This document shows, one piece after another, positions 35,040 to 46,764 of a DNA stretch of 64,000 nucleotides; positions within the stretch are counted from its first letter, which is position 1; the number at the start of each line of letters is the position of its first letter. Made by a program: the position numbers and the translations under genes. This DNA is from Geosiphon pyriformis (lineage: Eukaryota; Glomeromycota; Glomeromycetes; Archaeosporales; Geosiphonaceae): assembly GCA_016748015.1 (NCBI GenBank), contig JAAOMT010000553.1, positions 152,923 to 216,922 of the forward strand. Direction: 5' to 3'. The notes beneath the pieces were generated by a model that was not told where the DNA came from, searched no databases, and worked only from the letters and a program-made list of their open reading frames with translations.

Positions 35040-36800
35040 TTACTATAAAAATGGCAGTTAACTCTAATGTAATCTTGTTTACCACAGTTATGGCAGACTC
35101 ATGTCTCTGGCTGCCACAGCTGATTGGATGATAATAATGAATATGACTGATTTTGGAACCAATTTGCATTTCTTAAATTATTGTATTGTTGTAGTGATTG
35201 ATAAATTGTGCAATTGTTAGCTAAGTATTCCTTGATCTTCTGATTGATCGAATCACTAAATTGCTTTAGTTTGAAATTCAAGTCAGATGATCTGTTCATC
35301 ATTAGATTTATGGCTTAGGCATAGTTAGCTTTGAGTTTAGCTGCTTTAAAATCTTTAGTATTTGTAACTGCAGCTTCAAGGTCTGCTGGATGCATTAGGT
35401 GTATGTGCTAGAGGATGCTACTGTGCAGTTCTCTAATGAATTGATTTAGGATTTGTGGCACTGTAAAATAATCAGTCTGTATGGCCTGAATTTGGTGCAG
35501 ATTTCTGTGGAAACGTCCTAAGTAAGTGGTAACTGCTTTATTTTCTTCTTGTTTAATAGTAGTAAAAGTATTTGCTAGGCAATTGATATTATTATTATTG
35601 CTAAAGTATTGTAGGAATGCAAACTTAAATGCATTGAAATCCTGAGGTTTGTTGGCTAAGCTTTGATACCATGAATTGGTAATATTCTGGAGAAAATAAG
35701 AGATGGCTTGCATGGCTCTGGCATCATCTCATCTGTTAGCTGCAATGGTTTTTTCCACATCATTTAGCTACACTTGAGTGTCATTCTCTTCACTGGTGAA
35801 TTTTTTGAGTTTTGCAATTGGAGCATAAGCCATTGGTATAATCAGTTGTTGGTATAGTGGTTAAAGTTGTTATTGTGGCTATTAAAGAGGCTGCTGTGGT
35901 TGTTGAAATGGTTGTTAAATAGGTTGCTGAAGTGGCTAATGTTGAATTGGTTCAATAATCAATTCAATTGGTGGCTGATCAATAACAATTACTGGAAGTA
36001 AGTTTTGTTGATTAATTACTTTGGGGTTTGAATTGTTTTGAGTTTGCTGGGTTTGAATATTCAGAGTTTCAACTTCCAGATTTTCTAGAATTGGGGTTTG
36101 GTAAGTAAATTCCTGATTCTTACTTTCTTCTTCTTTTTCTGATTCCATTACTTCCCATGGACTTGCAGTTCTGAAATCTGGTTGAGGTAGTGGTGATTAA
36201 AATTCTGATGGCATTGGTGATCACAATTTGAATTCTTTAAAATATTTGCCATATGATTTTAACAACTCTGCTCTTCTTTGTTTACTTTAAAATGAGAATT
36301 GTCCAAAGGTTGATGTCATGTTTGATGTGAACGCGTCTGCTGTAGAAATATTAATGGCACTTTCTGGTGTATAATGATATGATAGATTGGTTGGTAATTC
36401 AACTCTGGTTTTCTTTTAAGTGAATAGTTGTATCTTTTTAGGTGTTACTGCTGGTGTTTGCAATCTTCCTTTGTTTTTGTCTACATAGGTAATGAGAAAT
36501 TGTTGTTGAGTGTACTTTTCAATAGTTTAATTAATTTCTTTGATGATTGGTATGAAACTGTAGTTTCTTGGAAAACTGGTATATTGAAATAATTCTGTAT
36601 AAAAATTTTCTTTTGCAGATTCAATGTTAACTGTTCCTCCTAAGCAGTTTGTGATCCTATCATTGACATAAAAGTTAAAGGCTAATTCTGTGGGAAAATG
36701 ATTATTGTTTAATTCTAATTGTTGGCTGTACTGTTGAAACAAAAATTTGGCAAATCCTAAATGGTTTGCTCCTATGATTTCTGATTCTGCCACTTTTGGA
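35040..36800 (-). pseudogene. gag of element A
   Basis: The N-terminal part (36793-36527) is AESEIIGANHLGFAKFLF. The capsid-type Retrotrans_gag core at 35713-35408 has SWYQSL, FKFAFLQYF and TYLGRFHRNLHQI. The zinc knuckle near 35060-35105 reads CHNCGKQDYIRVNC, CCHC with His changed to Tyr. Several stops; no ATG at the expected start. Confidence 0.7.
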
Positions 36801-36837
36801 TAATTGTTGTTGATATTGGTTCTTTGTAAGATTATAC

Positions 36838-36853
36838 CTTACAGGGAGCACCA
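36838..36853 (-). other. Primer-binding site of element A
   Basis: In minus sense TGGTGCTCCCTGTAAG begins two bases after the 5' LTR. TGG complements a tRNA CCA end. I cannot assign the tRNA. Confidence 0.6.
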
Positions 36854-36855
36854 AA

Positions 36856-37730
36856 TGTTACAGATAATTATTTGGGGTTTCAGATCAAATAACAAACTCA
36901 TAACTTGGTACTCAAAAGCTTATTTGCAATAATTTGAATCTGAAGGTATTGTTATCTGAAGGTTTTGGTTGAGTCCTTTGTATAATAGACAGAGATTCAA
37001 TAGTTGTTTATCTGTAGCTTCCCAGAATCGCAATTCTGTCAATTTTTTTCTTTAGCTTGATGGCCAGCAATCCTTTGGTAAGTAATCTATATTCTTTACG
37101 TGTTCTATCCACTCACAAGAGTCTTTTACCAGGCAATCTTTGATGTCAATAATTCAGTGCTTAATTTTTAATCAATTAATAAACCCAAAAAAATAACAAA
37201 GAAATAAAAAAAAAATAAAAAAAAATAAAAAAAATAAAAAAAATAAGCCAAGGCAATTTGTGCATTAGTATTCTGTCAATAGTTATGATCAAAAGCTATT
37301 GTTCTAGTGGTGTTAAGTATTAATTACTATCAACATGAAATGTTGATAGTAAGAGTGAATTAAAATAGCAAATAATTATTTATTTGATATTTGTGATGTG
37401 GAAAATTGTTTAGATCAAATCTAAACTAAGAGATCTCTAACTAAAAAATTCTGCTTTTTTTACTTCTAGTACTACTGCTATATATACATAATTGAAATTC
37501 CTTAATTCCTCAATTTTTCACACCAGGAATCCTAGAATTCTTGGAATTCTGCAATTTTTTTGAGAGGAATCCTGGAATTCTGGAATCCTGTAATTTCTTG
37601 TACAAGAATCCTGAAATTTCTGGAATTCTGCAATTCCTTTGAGAAAAATCCTGGAATTTCACATTTACTATGGTTACTTTTGATTGGCTAATTTATATAC
37701 CAATATACTTTCTATATTTTATAAGTAACA
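36856..37730 (-). repeat. 5' LTR of element A
   Basis: In minus sense it begins TGTTACTTATAA and ends TTATCTGTAACA, with intact TG...CA ends and inverted TGTTAC/GTAACA. It is flanked outside by GCAC and inside by the PBS. Confidence 0.9.
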
Positions 37731-38441
37731 GCACAAAGGTTTGGCTTTTGTTAATTGCAACTTCTTATAAATGTGAGTTATCTTTTTTGAGCTAACAAGT
37801 ATAGTTGTTAGGGTCTGACATTGTTTTTTCGCCCTTCTGGTAAGCTATCAAGATAATATTAATATCCAAAACTTAGGAAGAGCTTTTCTCTTTTACCAGA
37901 CTATCATGAAGTTTATTCTTAGACAGTCAATTTTACTATGTTGCTACTTTACAAGAGGAAATAAAGAAAAAAATAAAAAGAAAAGAAAAGAAATAAAAAA
38001 GAAAAGAAAAATAAGAGAAGATAAATTAGTATTATCAATTACCATGATCAAGAGTGATTGGCCCAAATTGTTAATGGTTCGAGATAATTATGCTAAGAAC
38101 ATCTGTTCTGAAACAAAGATATGAAACAATAATTAATTCATATAAAGTTTACAAAGTTTGAAAACATGAATTTGTGATTCTGATTTCTTAATAATCGATT
38201 TATTTCAGAATATAAATATGGAATAAAATAAATAATAGAAGAGATAAGGATATTTGATTCTTGTTTAGTGATTCATATTCCTTTTGTTATTTTTTTTAAT
38301 TTCTACAATTATTCATTTTTATATATTTTTTTGGTTTTACAAGATTGCTTTTAATTATTTTGTTATTGCTAACTATTGCTTTACTATTTTTGTTATTGCT
38401 TTGTTTTTCTATATTATTTTTAGTTATCCTATATTATAACA
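37731..38441 (+). mobile_element. Right part of solo LTR F1
   Basis: Continues from 27575 after the duplicated GCAC and matches F2 throughout (CCCTTCTGGTAAGCTATC, CTCTTTTACCAG, AGACAGTCAATTTT), ending TATTATAACA. Confidence 0.7.
37906..38063. repeat. Purine-rich AAATAAAGAAAA tract inside LTR F1
   Basis: An imperfect A/G-rich run. The equivalent tract in F2 lies near 38820-38890. Open frames here are composition artefacts. Confidence 0.5.
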
Positions 38442-38444
38442 TGT

Positions 38445-39305
38445 TGTTATGGGTAAACTTAGTAAAGTATGGTAATAACATTTGATGTTCTAATTTAGTA
38501 TTCTAAAGTTGTATGTTTTTTACAGAGTTGATGTTTATCAGTTTTTAAAGGTCTTTTCTGAATGAAAATTTACCCGTTGAGTTCTTTGGTTATAAGGCAC
38601 AGAGTTTTGGTTTTTGTTGATTACAACTTCTTATAATGGTGAGCTTTCTTTTCCAAGCTAACAAACACAGTTATTAGAGTCTGATGTTGTCTTTTTGCCC
38701 TTCTGGTAAGCTATCAAGATAATGTTAATATTCAAAAACCTAGGGGGAGCTTCCCTCTTTTACCAGGCTATCACAAAGTCTATTTCCAGACAGTCAATTT
38801 TTCTATATTGCTGCTTTACAAGAGAAAAATAAAGAAAATAAAAGAAAATAAAAGAAAAATAAAGAAATAAAGAAAATAAAATAAAATAAGAAATAAATGT
38901 CCTGTTAATAGCCATAATTAAGAGCTATTGTGCCAGCAGGTTAAGTAGTAGATAATAATATGGATTTGAAAAATTGAAGAGATATTTTATTAATATAATT
39001 CTATTTTAGTTGATAGCAACTATCCTTGAAAAGAAGAGTATTTAATAATTATGGTCTGTGAGTCTAATTGACTTCTAAAAGTCTAATTTTCTTTCTGAAT
39101 GTCTTTTTAACTTCTACAGCTACTTATTTTTATACATTTTTTTTGTTCTAAAGGATTGCTTTTGATTGTTTTACTATTGCTAGCTATTGTTTTATTATTG
39201 CTAGCTATTGCTTATTATTGCTAGCCATTGATTGTTATTGCTAGTTATTGCTTGCTATTGCTAGCTATTGCTCATGTTTGTCCTATATTACTTCGAGTTG
39301 TAACA
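38445..39305 (+). mobile_element. Solo LTR F2, uninterrupted paralogue of F1
   Basis: Starts TGTTATGGGTAAAC, ends GTTGTAACA, about 860 bp. It provides the empty-site sequence (TTATAAGGCACAGAG) for the element A insertion in F1. I found no convincing target duplication. It shares CTGTTAATAGCCATAATT-type text with the element A LTR, so the families are related. Confidence 0.65.
39168..39272. repeat. TATTGCTAGCTATTG tandem repeat
   Basis: Around six units built on the palindrome GCTAGC lie in the 3' part of LTR F2. F1 has a degenerate counterpart near 38360-38400. Confidence 0.7.
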
Positions 39306-39376
39306 CATTTTTTTTGTTACATTTTTTTGTTACATTTTTCTATGACTTTTTGGTTTTTCTACTTGGATAACAACAT

Positions 39377-40459
39377 TGTTACCAGAGGTTTTTGGTCTCT
39401 TTTTTTGAATGTTGTTAATGTCTGTTTGTTGTAAATTCATGTTTTTTAGAAGTAATTGAACCTTCAATAACTGAATTTATCTTTAAATTATCTCCTATAA
39501 TTTGAATTGCTGGGTTTATAAGTAGAATAGCCAATTCTATGCCAGTTACTTTGTGTAGTTATGTTGTAGTAAATGTCAACTCTTTCCTAAGAATTGTTCA
39601 TCTGGAAGCTCACTAAAATGTGTAGTTACTTTGTTATAAAAGTCAACTCTTTTACAGGAATCTTATTTGTAAGCTATCATAATGATTATATTATTAAAAA
39701 AAAAGAAATGTAAAAGAAATGTAAAAGAAATAGAGTTGTGTCAAGGAAAACATTTTCTATTCAGGCCTAGAGTCATTAACAAATTACTGAAATTGGTAGC
39801 TAATCAATTTCAAAATGTTAGTTGTGTTGAGAGAATTTCAAGTGTAATGATTAAAGAATTTGTTTTTTTCAAATATTTTTATTTTTATTTGAGATGTAAA
39901 AAGTGATTTGTTCCAATTAAAATATCTAAAATAAGATACTATGATCAGATATAAAAAGCTACATTTTCTTGAAAAAAAAAGCTCTTCTTTTATATAACTT
40001 GTTGTAGTACCGGGCTTTTTTCTCCTCACTCTTAACAGTTAACTCGGTGGCGGTTATCTTGGCGAGTTCTTCTTCTCATATATTCTTTTGTAATATTAAC
40101 TTTTCAAGGTTTTTATTGAGAGTTCAGTCTTTGAACTTGTACTTTTCTCTTTGTTACAATTTTGGTAAACTAAAGATACATTTCAGTGAACTACAAGTTA
40201 TTTCACTGAACTATTAATTATTTCGGCCAATTTTCATTAATTTTAATGAATTTTGACTCTGTTAAATGGTTCAAGGTATTGTGTAATTTGATCATCTTAA
40301 TTTCTATGGTACAAATTGAATTATTGATTAAGTAATAATATTTAATAATTTGATTAAATAATAAGTGATATTCAAGATAATAATAATATATGCTAATTAA
40401 TAATAGGAATTATAAGGGTAATTTCATGCTAATTAATAGCTAAAATTCTACTGGTAACA
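39377..40459 (-). mobile_element. Solo LTR E, opposite orientation, with 4-bp target duplication
   Basis: Same family as the LTRs of B and B2 but on the minus strand. In minus sense it starts TGTTACCAGTAGAATTTT and ends ACCTCTGGTAACA. It is flanked by direct ACAT (39373-39376 and 40460-40463). It carries an extra 115 bp at 40011-40126. The internal region was lost by LTR-LTR recombination. Confidence 0.85.
40011..40126. mobile_element. About 115-bp insertion unique to LTR E
   Basis: The other LTRs read GTAGTACTAGTCTATGAAC across this point. LTR E has GTAGTAC, then 115 bp including ACTCGGTGGCGGTTATC, then AGTCTTTGAAC. The insert is richer in G/C than the LTR. It could be a small non-autonomous element or captured host sequence. 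Confidence 0.5.
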
Positions 40460-40563
40460 ACATTATCTGGTGTTATTATATGTTATTCTGTGTTATCTCA
40501 TATTGTAATGTATTATTCTGTATTATCTTAAGTTATAACATATTATTCAATAGTATTGTATAC

Positions 40564-41575
40564 TGTTACTAGTAGAATTTTAGCTATTAATTAGCATGAA
40601 ATTATCCTTATAATTCCTATTAGTAATTAACATGTGAATATCAATCCAAATTATTACTTATTATTTAATCAATTTATTACATATCATGATTCAATTAATA
40701 ATCCAATTAGTACAACAAAAAGTAAGATAATTAAATTACACAATACCCTGAACTTTGTAACATTCTAAAATTTGCCAAAATTTACAGAAATTTGTCGAAA
40801 TTTATATGAAATTTGCCAAAATTTATAGAAATTCGCCGAAATTATGAATAGTTTATCCAAATTAATCAATAGTTTAGTGAAATAACTTGTAGTTCATCAA
40901 AATGTATTTTTAGTTTGCCAAAATTTGAGCAAAGAAAAAAAGTGCAAGTTCATAGACTAGTACTACAACAAGTTGTATAAAAGAAGAGCTTTTCTCTTCA
41001 AGAAAATGTATCTTACTTTAGATTTATTACTTAGAACCATTCCTACATACACAAAAAGAAATAAATATCAAATAATTTGAAAAAACCAAATTCTTTAATT
41101 ATTGTACTTGGAACATTCCCAAAACCCAACTAGCATTTTGAAATTGATTAGCTACCAATTTCAGTAAACTGTTAGTGACTCCAGGCCTGGATAGAAAACG
41201 TTTTTCTTGATAAAATCCTATTTTTTTTACATTTTTTTTATTTTTTTTTTCTTTTTTTATTACAATCATTAGAGTAGCCTACAGATGAGATTCCTGTAGA
41301 AGAGTTGACTTTCACAGCAAAGTAACTACACATTTTTAGTGAGCTTCCAGACGAGCAATTCCTGGGAAAAAGTTGACATTTACTACAACATAACTACATA
41401 AAGTAACTGGCAAGAAATTGACCATTCCACTTATAAGCCCAGCAATTCAAATTATAGGAGATAATTTGAAGCTAAATTCAGTTATTGGAGGTTCAACTAC
41501 TTCTAGAAAACGTGAATTTGCAACCAACAGACAGTTACAACATTCAAAAAAAGAGACCAAAAACCTCCAGTAACA
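40564..41575 (+). repeat. LTR-A (5' LTR of element B)
   Basis: TGTTACTAGTAG ... CCTCCAGTAACA, 1012 bp. A TATA box TATAAAAG at 40976-40983 is followed by GAAGAGCTTTTCTC, the likely promoter core. Degenerate AAATTYGCCGAAATT repeats precede it. Confidence 0.88.
40976..40983 (+). promoter_or_regulatory. LTR-A TATA box
   Basis: TATAAAAG at the same place as in LTR-C (57896) and LTR-D (59816). LTR-B has TATAAAAAAAG at 48999. Confidence 0.6.
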
Positions 41576-41593
41576 TTTGGTGCTCTCTCATGG
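41576..41593 (+). other. Primer-binding site of element B
   Basis: TT then TGGTGCTCTCTCATGG after the LTR. The first nine bases after TT match element A's site, suggesting the same primer tRNA. Confidence 0.6.
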
Positions 41594-43320
41594 AAATAAC
41601 ACAGCAAACAACAAACTTCAAAGTGGCAACCACACCAGACACAACAACTCTAGAGTATTATCAGTCAATTTACACCCATTGCAAGCAGAGATTCAACATC
41701 CCAGACGAAATTGAAATTGTTGAAAGAACACTTTACCAATACATTGAAAACTGTATTAACAATTATCTTCTTAGAAATTACAACATTTTAAAAGTAAAAA
41801 GCAACCTCTACAATAATCTAGTACACTATTTACGATTGGGAACTAAAGACCTTAACAGTAAAACACTTGCCACCTACTTTTAAGAACTCAATTACAACAT
41901 TATCAAGTATTGTGAAGAAAAATACCCAGTACAGTCTAAATACTCTTTTGATTTTGAATCAGAAACAGAAACAGACAACAAAGACAAACAAAAAGTGAAA
42001 CAACACTCAAAAAACACTCCAAACATTCCAATACTACCAAAGACAATTGCCAAACACTTGCAAACACCTGAACAAGAAACCAGTATCAAATTACCACTTT
42101 CTATCACACCATTTTCAATTTCACTTGCTCGACCACAAACACTAAATTCACCACTTAACCATTTCTCCAGACCAGAAGAATTTCAGTCACCTAGAAATTC
42201 TACTCAACAGCAGAAACCTATATCAACAAGCACCAATATTATTGAATACTTGCAGGAAAACAAAAGTGATCATTCAAAAAATTTGGAAAGTAAAGAAACT
42301 AAATCAGAACAAGGAGAAGCCACAGAAAACAAAGAGGAAATGGCAACTGCTTACATTGCAAAGATTCCAGAATTCATGAGTGAAGATAATAATACCAGTC
42401 CTCAAAAATAGCTCGACAAAGTTCAAAAAGCAGGAGATGCAAATGGTTGGATTGCAGTAAGAATGCTTAAAACAATTCCCTACTTTCTCTAAGAAACAAC
42501 AGAAGAATGATTTGAAAATTTAGAAGAACCATTTGAAAACTGGCAAGCATTCAAAGATACTTTTCTACAACAATTCACTGACAACAATACCTCTATCACT
42601 CTCAGAAACTGCTTTCACAATATCAAACAAGAAACATCTGAAACTGTTATAACCTATCTTGGAAGATTTAACAAACTTCTTAGACAAATCTGACAATTGG
42701 AAACCAATGACTACTATTCTGATGCTCAAATTCTGGATCAGTTTATAGCAGGGTTAAAAGACCAACTGATTAAGAAAGTCCATCCACATGCTCCAGCAGA
42801 CTTAGCAACTGCTATTAAACATGCAAAGAGTAATGAAATGGCAATGGAAGAAGAAAATTACACCAAGCTTGTAAACCTTGCAATTGAAAAAACCAGCTCA
42901 GCAGCTAAAAAAAAGATAAACCAACTCACAAAAAAAGTTGAAAGCTACTTTACAAACCAACAACAACAGCAATAACAACCACAAAGATATCAACTCCCAC
43001 AATGATGCAACCAAAACAATTTTAGATCACCATCCAACAACCAATCTCAAAATTGTCATTATTGTGGAATTCCAAAACACTGGAAACAAGATTGTAGGAA
43101 ATTACAAAGAGACCAACAAAACAAGAATAATTAACATTACTTTTTATCACAACAATCTTATTACCAATCTCTACCACCAACCTATTATTCACCAAGACCA
43201 CAAAATCAAAACTGTTACTATTTACCAGCTCCACAACCAATGCAGCAACAATATCAGCAACCTTTACCAATTCAGCCATATTAGACACCATCCACTCAAC
43301 AATATCAAGTACTAGCAAGA
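41590..43320 (+). pseudogene. gag of element B
   Basis: Starts at ATG 41590 (MEITQQTTNFKV). The capsid core near 42420-42700 has FENWQAFKDTFLQQF and TYLGRFNKLLRQI, followed by HAPADLATAIKHAK. The zinc knuckle CHYCGIPKHWKQDC near 43050-43095 is an intact CCHC. Interrupted by more than half a dozen stops, most at positions where B2 has CAA, CAG or TGG. Confidence 0.75.
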
Positions 43321-43559
43321 AAATTGGTTTAACATAACCAATTCACACTCCAAAATCAATTGCAGAGTAACCACAACAGAATCAATTTAAATAACCAGTT
43401 GGTTTCCCAAAATTCTGGTCAGCAAAGACCCAATCACTATCACACTTAACCCAGTTATTTTACAATACCAGAGAAATCGGATTTTCAACAAACTGCACTT
43501 TCTGAAGATGAAGTTGCAGCACCAAGATCAAACCCTTCCAACCACACCATTCTACCAGT

Positions 43560-44330
43560 TCAAATTGCCCAAAATGCCAATCTGTCAGATATATTTCCAT
43601 TTGAATTTGAAGCAAATGAATTACCATTTCTGCTTAATAATGCAGCAGTCAATAAACAGAAAGCAATTACTGCTATGTACACAGAAGCTACAGTAAAAGA
43701 AAAACCCATTTGCTTAATCTTAGATAGTGGATTGGCTGGAAGTATCATCACTTACCAGCTGATGCAACAACTCAAACAAAACATAAACAGACCAGCTCAA
43801 ACAGTTATTGTCACAGCTGATGGTATGAAAAAGACTCCAGTAGGAGAAATTGATGATTTTCCCTTTACAATTAATGGAATTACCATTTCAGTTAAAGTTC
43901 TTGTTATAGATGCATCCCAATACTAAGCTCTAGTCAGAAATGATTGGCTTCTCAAGGCCAATGCAAACCTGAACTGGAAAACTCAAGAACTTAAAATCTT
44001 ATACCAAGGACAATATACCATAGTACCTGCAACTTGTGGTATCTTTAACAAATGATCAGAAAAAGCTCTAGTATTTAAATTTGAAGAAGAGAAGGAAATG
44101 CCACTCACTGAAACCTACATGGCTCTTGAATTACTATCCAATTGGGCTGAGGAAACAGAACAAAAGATTTTTGAAAAATCAAGAGGATGGAAGAAAGTTA
44201 GATATTACACCAAAATCATGAAAAAAACCACTATATATTCCACTAAAATACAAAGATTGCAAAAAAAAGCTTTCATCTATGGGAGTCTGTATCTCCCCAG
44301 AAAAAAAATATGAAACTCATACTTGTTACT
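43560..44330 (+). pseudogene. Aspartic protease of element B
   Basis: LILDSGLAGSIITYQLM keeps the DSG catalytic triplet (near 43721-43740). GEIDDFPFTINGI and NDWLLKANANLNW follow as in gypsy proteases. TAA and TGA codons interrupt it near 43924 and 44054, and a frame change follows near 44270. Confidence 0.8.
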
Positions 44331-44985
44331 TCTGCAAAGCATGCCATAGAGAACAATTTGGATCCCCAAAGAGAAGTGAAAAATGAGACAAAACTCTTTG
44401 TCTTACTTGTGGAGAAAGGCTACCAGAAGAATACAATTGGATTGATGTAGCAATGAAAGGAGAAATATGTGATCAGACCTGTCAATATGCTCTATCAATT
44501 TTAGAAAAAGTCAGAAGAGGAATACCATTTGATGCAGCATACAACAGTGCTTTCAATAAACTTTACCACTACCCTCATAATGCTGAAATGATTTTTGACC
44601 TAGCAATAGCATTGATCAATGGAGCCACCCAAGAAGATGTCCACCAAATGAAAGAAGCTGAATACATTGAGTATACCATAGAATTAGCTGGATTTGATTA
44701 TGAAGATGAAGTAAAAACCTACCACCAAATTGCAAGCCACATATATTCGACCAAAGAAGCTCAAATTCAATGATTAGAGCAAATAAACATTCAATTGTGT
44801 AAAGAATGTGTTATGTCTTGTGATGACCAATGGTGTTTAGAATATTATGCTCTTAGCATTCCTCTGCCAGATAAGAATGATAAAAATGAAATCGAATTTG
44901 GAGTATCTGAACTAGTAGAAAAACTACCAACCACTCCTATCTATCTTCTTGAAAAGCAACCACCTCTACAACTTAAATATTTTTT
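44270..44985 (+). pseudogene. Cysteine-rich module of element B
   Basis: CYFCKACHREQFG, CLTCGERLPEE, CDQTCQYA, a helical segment (FDAAYNSAFNKLYHYP), then CKECVMSCDDQWCLEY. At least ten Cys lie in CxxC-like spacing between protease and dUTPase. Probably a zinc-binding module of unknown role. Confidence 0.65.
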
Positions 44986-45425
44986 GACAACCATGGCCAA
45001 AGAATCAGACCAGAAAAAGCACACAAAATTGATGCTAGATATGATCTAAGATACCCAGAAAAAGATACTTTGGTTCTCCAACCAAAGTCCTTGACAAAAA
45101 TTAATCTCAAAATTGCTCTTGAAATTCCACAAAGAACAATGGTTCAAATTGCCTCCAAATCATTATTGGCAAGCAAAGAAATCAATATTAAAGGAGAAGT
45201 TATAGATACAGAATACACTGGAGACATTACCATCATGTTGCAGAATAAGACAGACAAACCATTCAAGATTGAACATGCTGAAAAAATTGCTCAAGCAATT
45301 TACCTACCCTTAATTAATATTTCGGGATTACAATCAGTTAACAACAGAGAACAATTGGGAAAAAGTGAAAAAGAAATGCAAGATTTTGGTTCAACTGGAC
45401 AATTTACAGTTTCAGTAAACATAGC
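44986..45425 (+). pseudogene. dUTPase domain of element B
   Basis: A two-base insertion in a T run near 44985 puts motif 1 (DARYDLRYP) out of frame with the upstream module. Motif 2 is QIASKSLLASKEI, motif 3 GEVIDTEYTGDI with the catalytic Asp kept, motif 4 EKIAQAIYLPLI and motif 5 DFGSTGQ. The fold is recognisable, but the first motif's frame break makes it a pseudogene. Confidence 0.85.
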
Positions 45426-45840
45426 TCTTAATACACAAAATGAATTTCACCAGATTCTTCAACTTCTCCAGCCAATTACTATTTCACTTTTTGGAGAACA
45501 TCACGAAATTTACACTTGCTTAAAACCCACTACTACACAACAAATCTTTGAATTCAATGAACAAATCTGTTTGAAGCATGAAATCTCAAATTCAAATGTT
45601 TATATTCCCAAAGAAATGAAAAAATTTTGAGTTACATTCTACAACTCCAATAATTACCCTATTGTCTTATTAAACAAACTAAAGATTGGAATCATACACA
45701 GCAATATTTTTCAAGATGAAAACCCTCAAATTGTCTTTAATTTCATCGAAATTGTAAGGCACACTCTACTCCCAAATCCAAATATCATTCTAACTACTGA
45801 AAACTACTACTTTTTGGAAGAAAAACTCTCTTGAATCAAC
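45426..45840 (+). pseudogene. Linker between dUTPase and reverse transcriptase, element B
   Basis: NVYIPKEMKKF, then FYNSNNYPIVLLNKL and EIVRHTLL form the beta-type spacer common in gypsy pol. Interrupted by two TGA codons. Confidence 0.5.
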
Positions 45841-46740
45841 ATGGGTCCCTTAGAACCTCAACAACAAAGACAATTAAAACAATTGATAGCTGAATTTGCA
45901 GATATATTTGCAAAAGACAACAATGAACTGGGAAAAATGGATATGGTTCAATATCAGATCTATACAGGAGATGCTCCACCAAAATGTCAGCAAGCTTACA
46001 GAATGCCACCTACCAGCCACCAATTCATCAGTGAAAAAGTCCAGAGAATGCTCAATAACAGATTGATTCAACCATCAAGAAGTCCTTGGGCCTTATCAGT
46101 AGTTCTTGTCAAAATGAAAAATGAAAAAATCAGATTTTGTGTTAACTATTGCCAATTGAACAGTGTGACAATTGGAGATGCCTATCCTCTTTCAAGAATT
46201 GATGACATGCTAGATGCTCTAAGAAAAGCCAAGTTTTTCTCAACTTTAGACTTGAAAAGTGGATACTGGCAAGTCAAAATAGACCCAAAAGACCGACCCA
46301 AAACAGCATTTACCACTCAAAGAGGAAACTATGAGTTCAATGTTATGGCTTTTGAACTCTGCAATGCACCAGCAACATTCCAGTGACTTATGGATGTTGT
46401 ATATAAAAGACTCTTGTGGCAATCAATAGTTGTCTATCTTGATGACACTAATATATACTCACCAAGCTTTGAGACTCATCTTATTTACCTGTGAGAAGTT
46501 TTTCAATGATTACAGAAAGCAGGATTAAAGTTAAACATTGAGAAATGTCACTTTGGAAAAACAAGCTTGATCTTTCTTAGACACATAGTTAGTAAAAATG
46601 GAGTCAAACCAAATCCAGAAACAATTAGTGCTGTGAAAAACTTCCAAACTCCAAAAAATACCACAGAGCTATGAAGATTTATAGGATTAGTCTCCTATTA
46701 CTGAAAATTCATCAAAGGATTCTCAGAAATTGCCAAATCA
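45841..46740 (+). pseudogene. Reverse transcriptase of element B
   Basis: FADIFAKDNNELG, APPKCQQAYRMPP, FCVNYCQLNSVT, FSTLDLKSGYWQV, FELCNAPATFQ and an intact catalytic YLDD at 46435-46446, then KCHFGKTSLIFLRHIVS. TGA codons at 46384 and further downstream break the frame. Confidence 0.88.
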
Positions 46741-46764
46741 CTCAATTATCTCACCAATAAAAAT

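Larger units (their letters stand above)
27576..37730 (-). mobile_element. Ty3/gypsy-type LTR retrotransposon A, complete but decayed
   Basis: Flanked by LTRs of 925 and 875 bp and by the 4-bp target duplication GCAC (27572-27575 and 37731-37734). In minus-strand order it carries PBS, gag with capsid and zinc knuckle, aspartic protease, Cys-rich module, dUTPase, linker, reverse transcriptase, RNase H, integrase, a third ORF and a polypurine tract. Reverse transcriptase before integrase places it with Ty3/gypsy. Every gene is interrupted by stops or frameshifts, and the two LTRs differ mainly by transitions, so the copy is old. It inserted into an older solo LTR. Confidence 0.9.

Noticed and set aside
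42938-43315. Asn/His/Thr-rich frame in gag of B, with counterpart at 51006-51629
   Set aside because: Wrong-frame reading of the Gln/Pro-rich gag tail; the true frame contains the CCHC knuckle.
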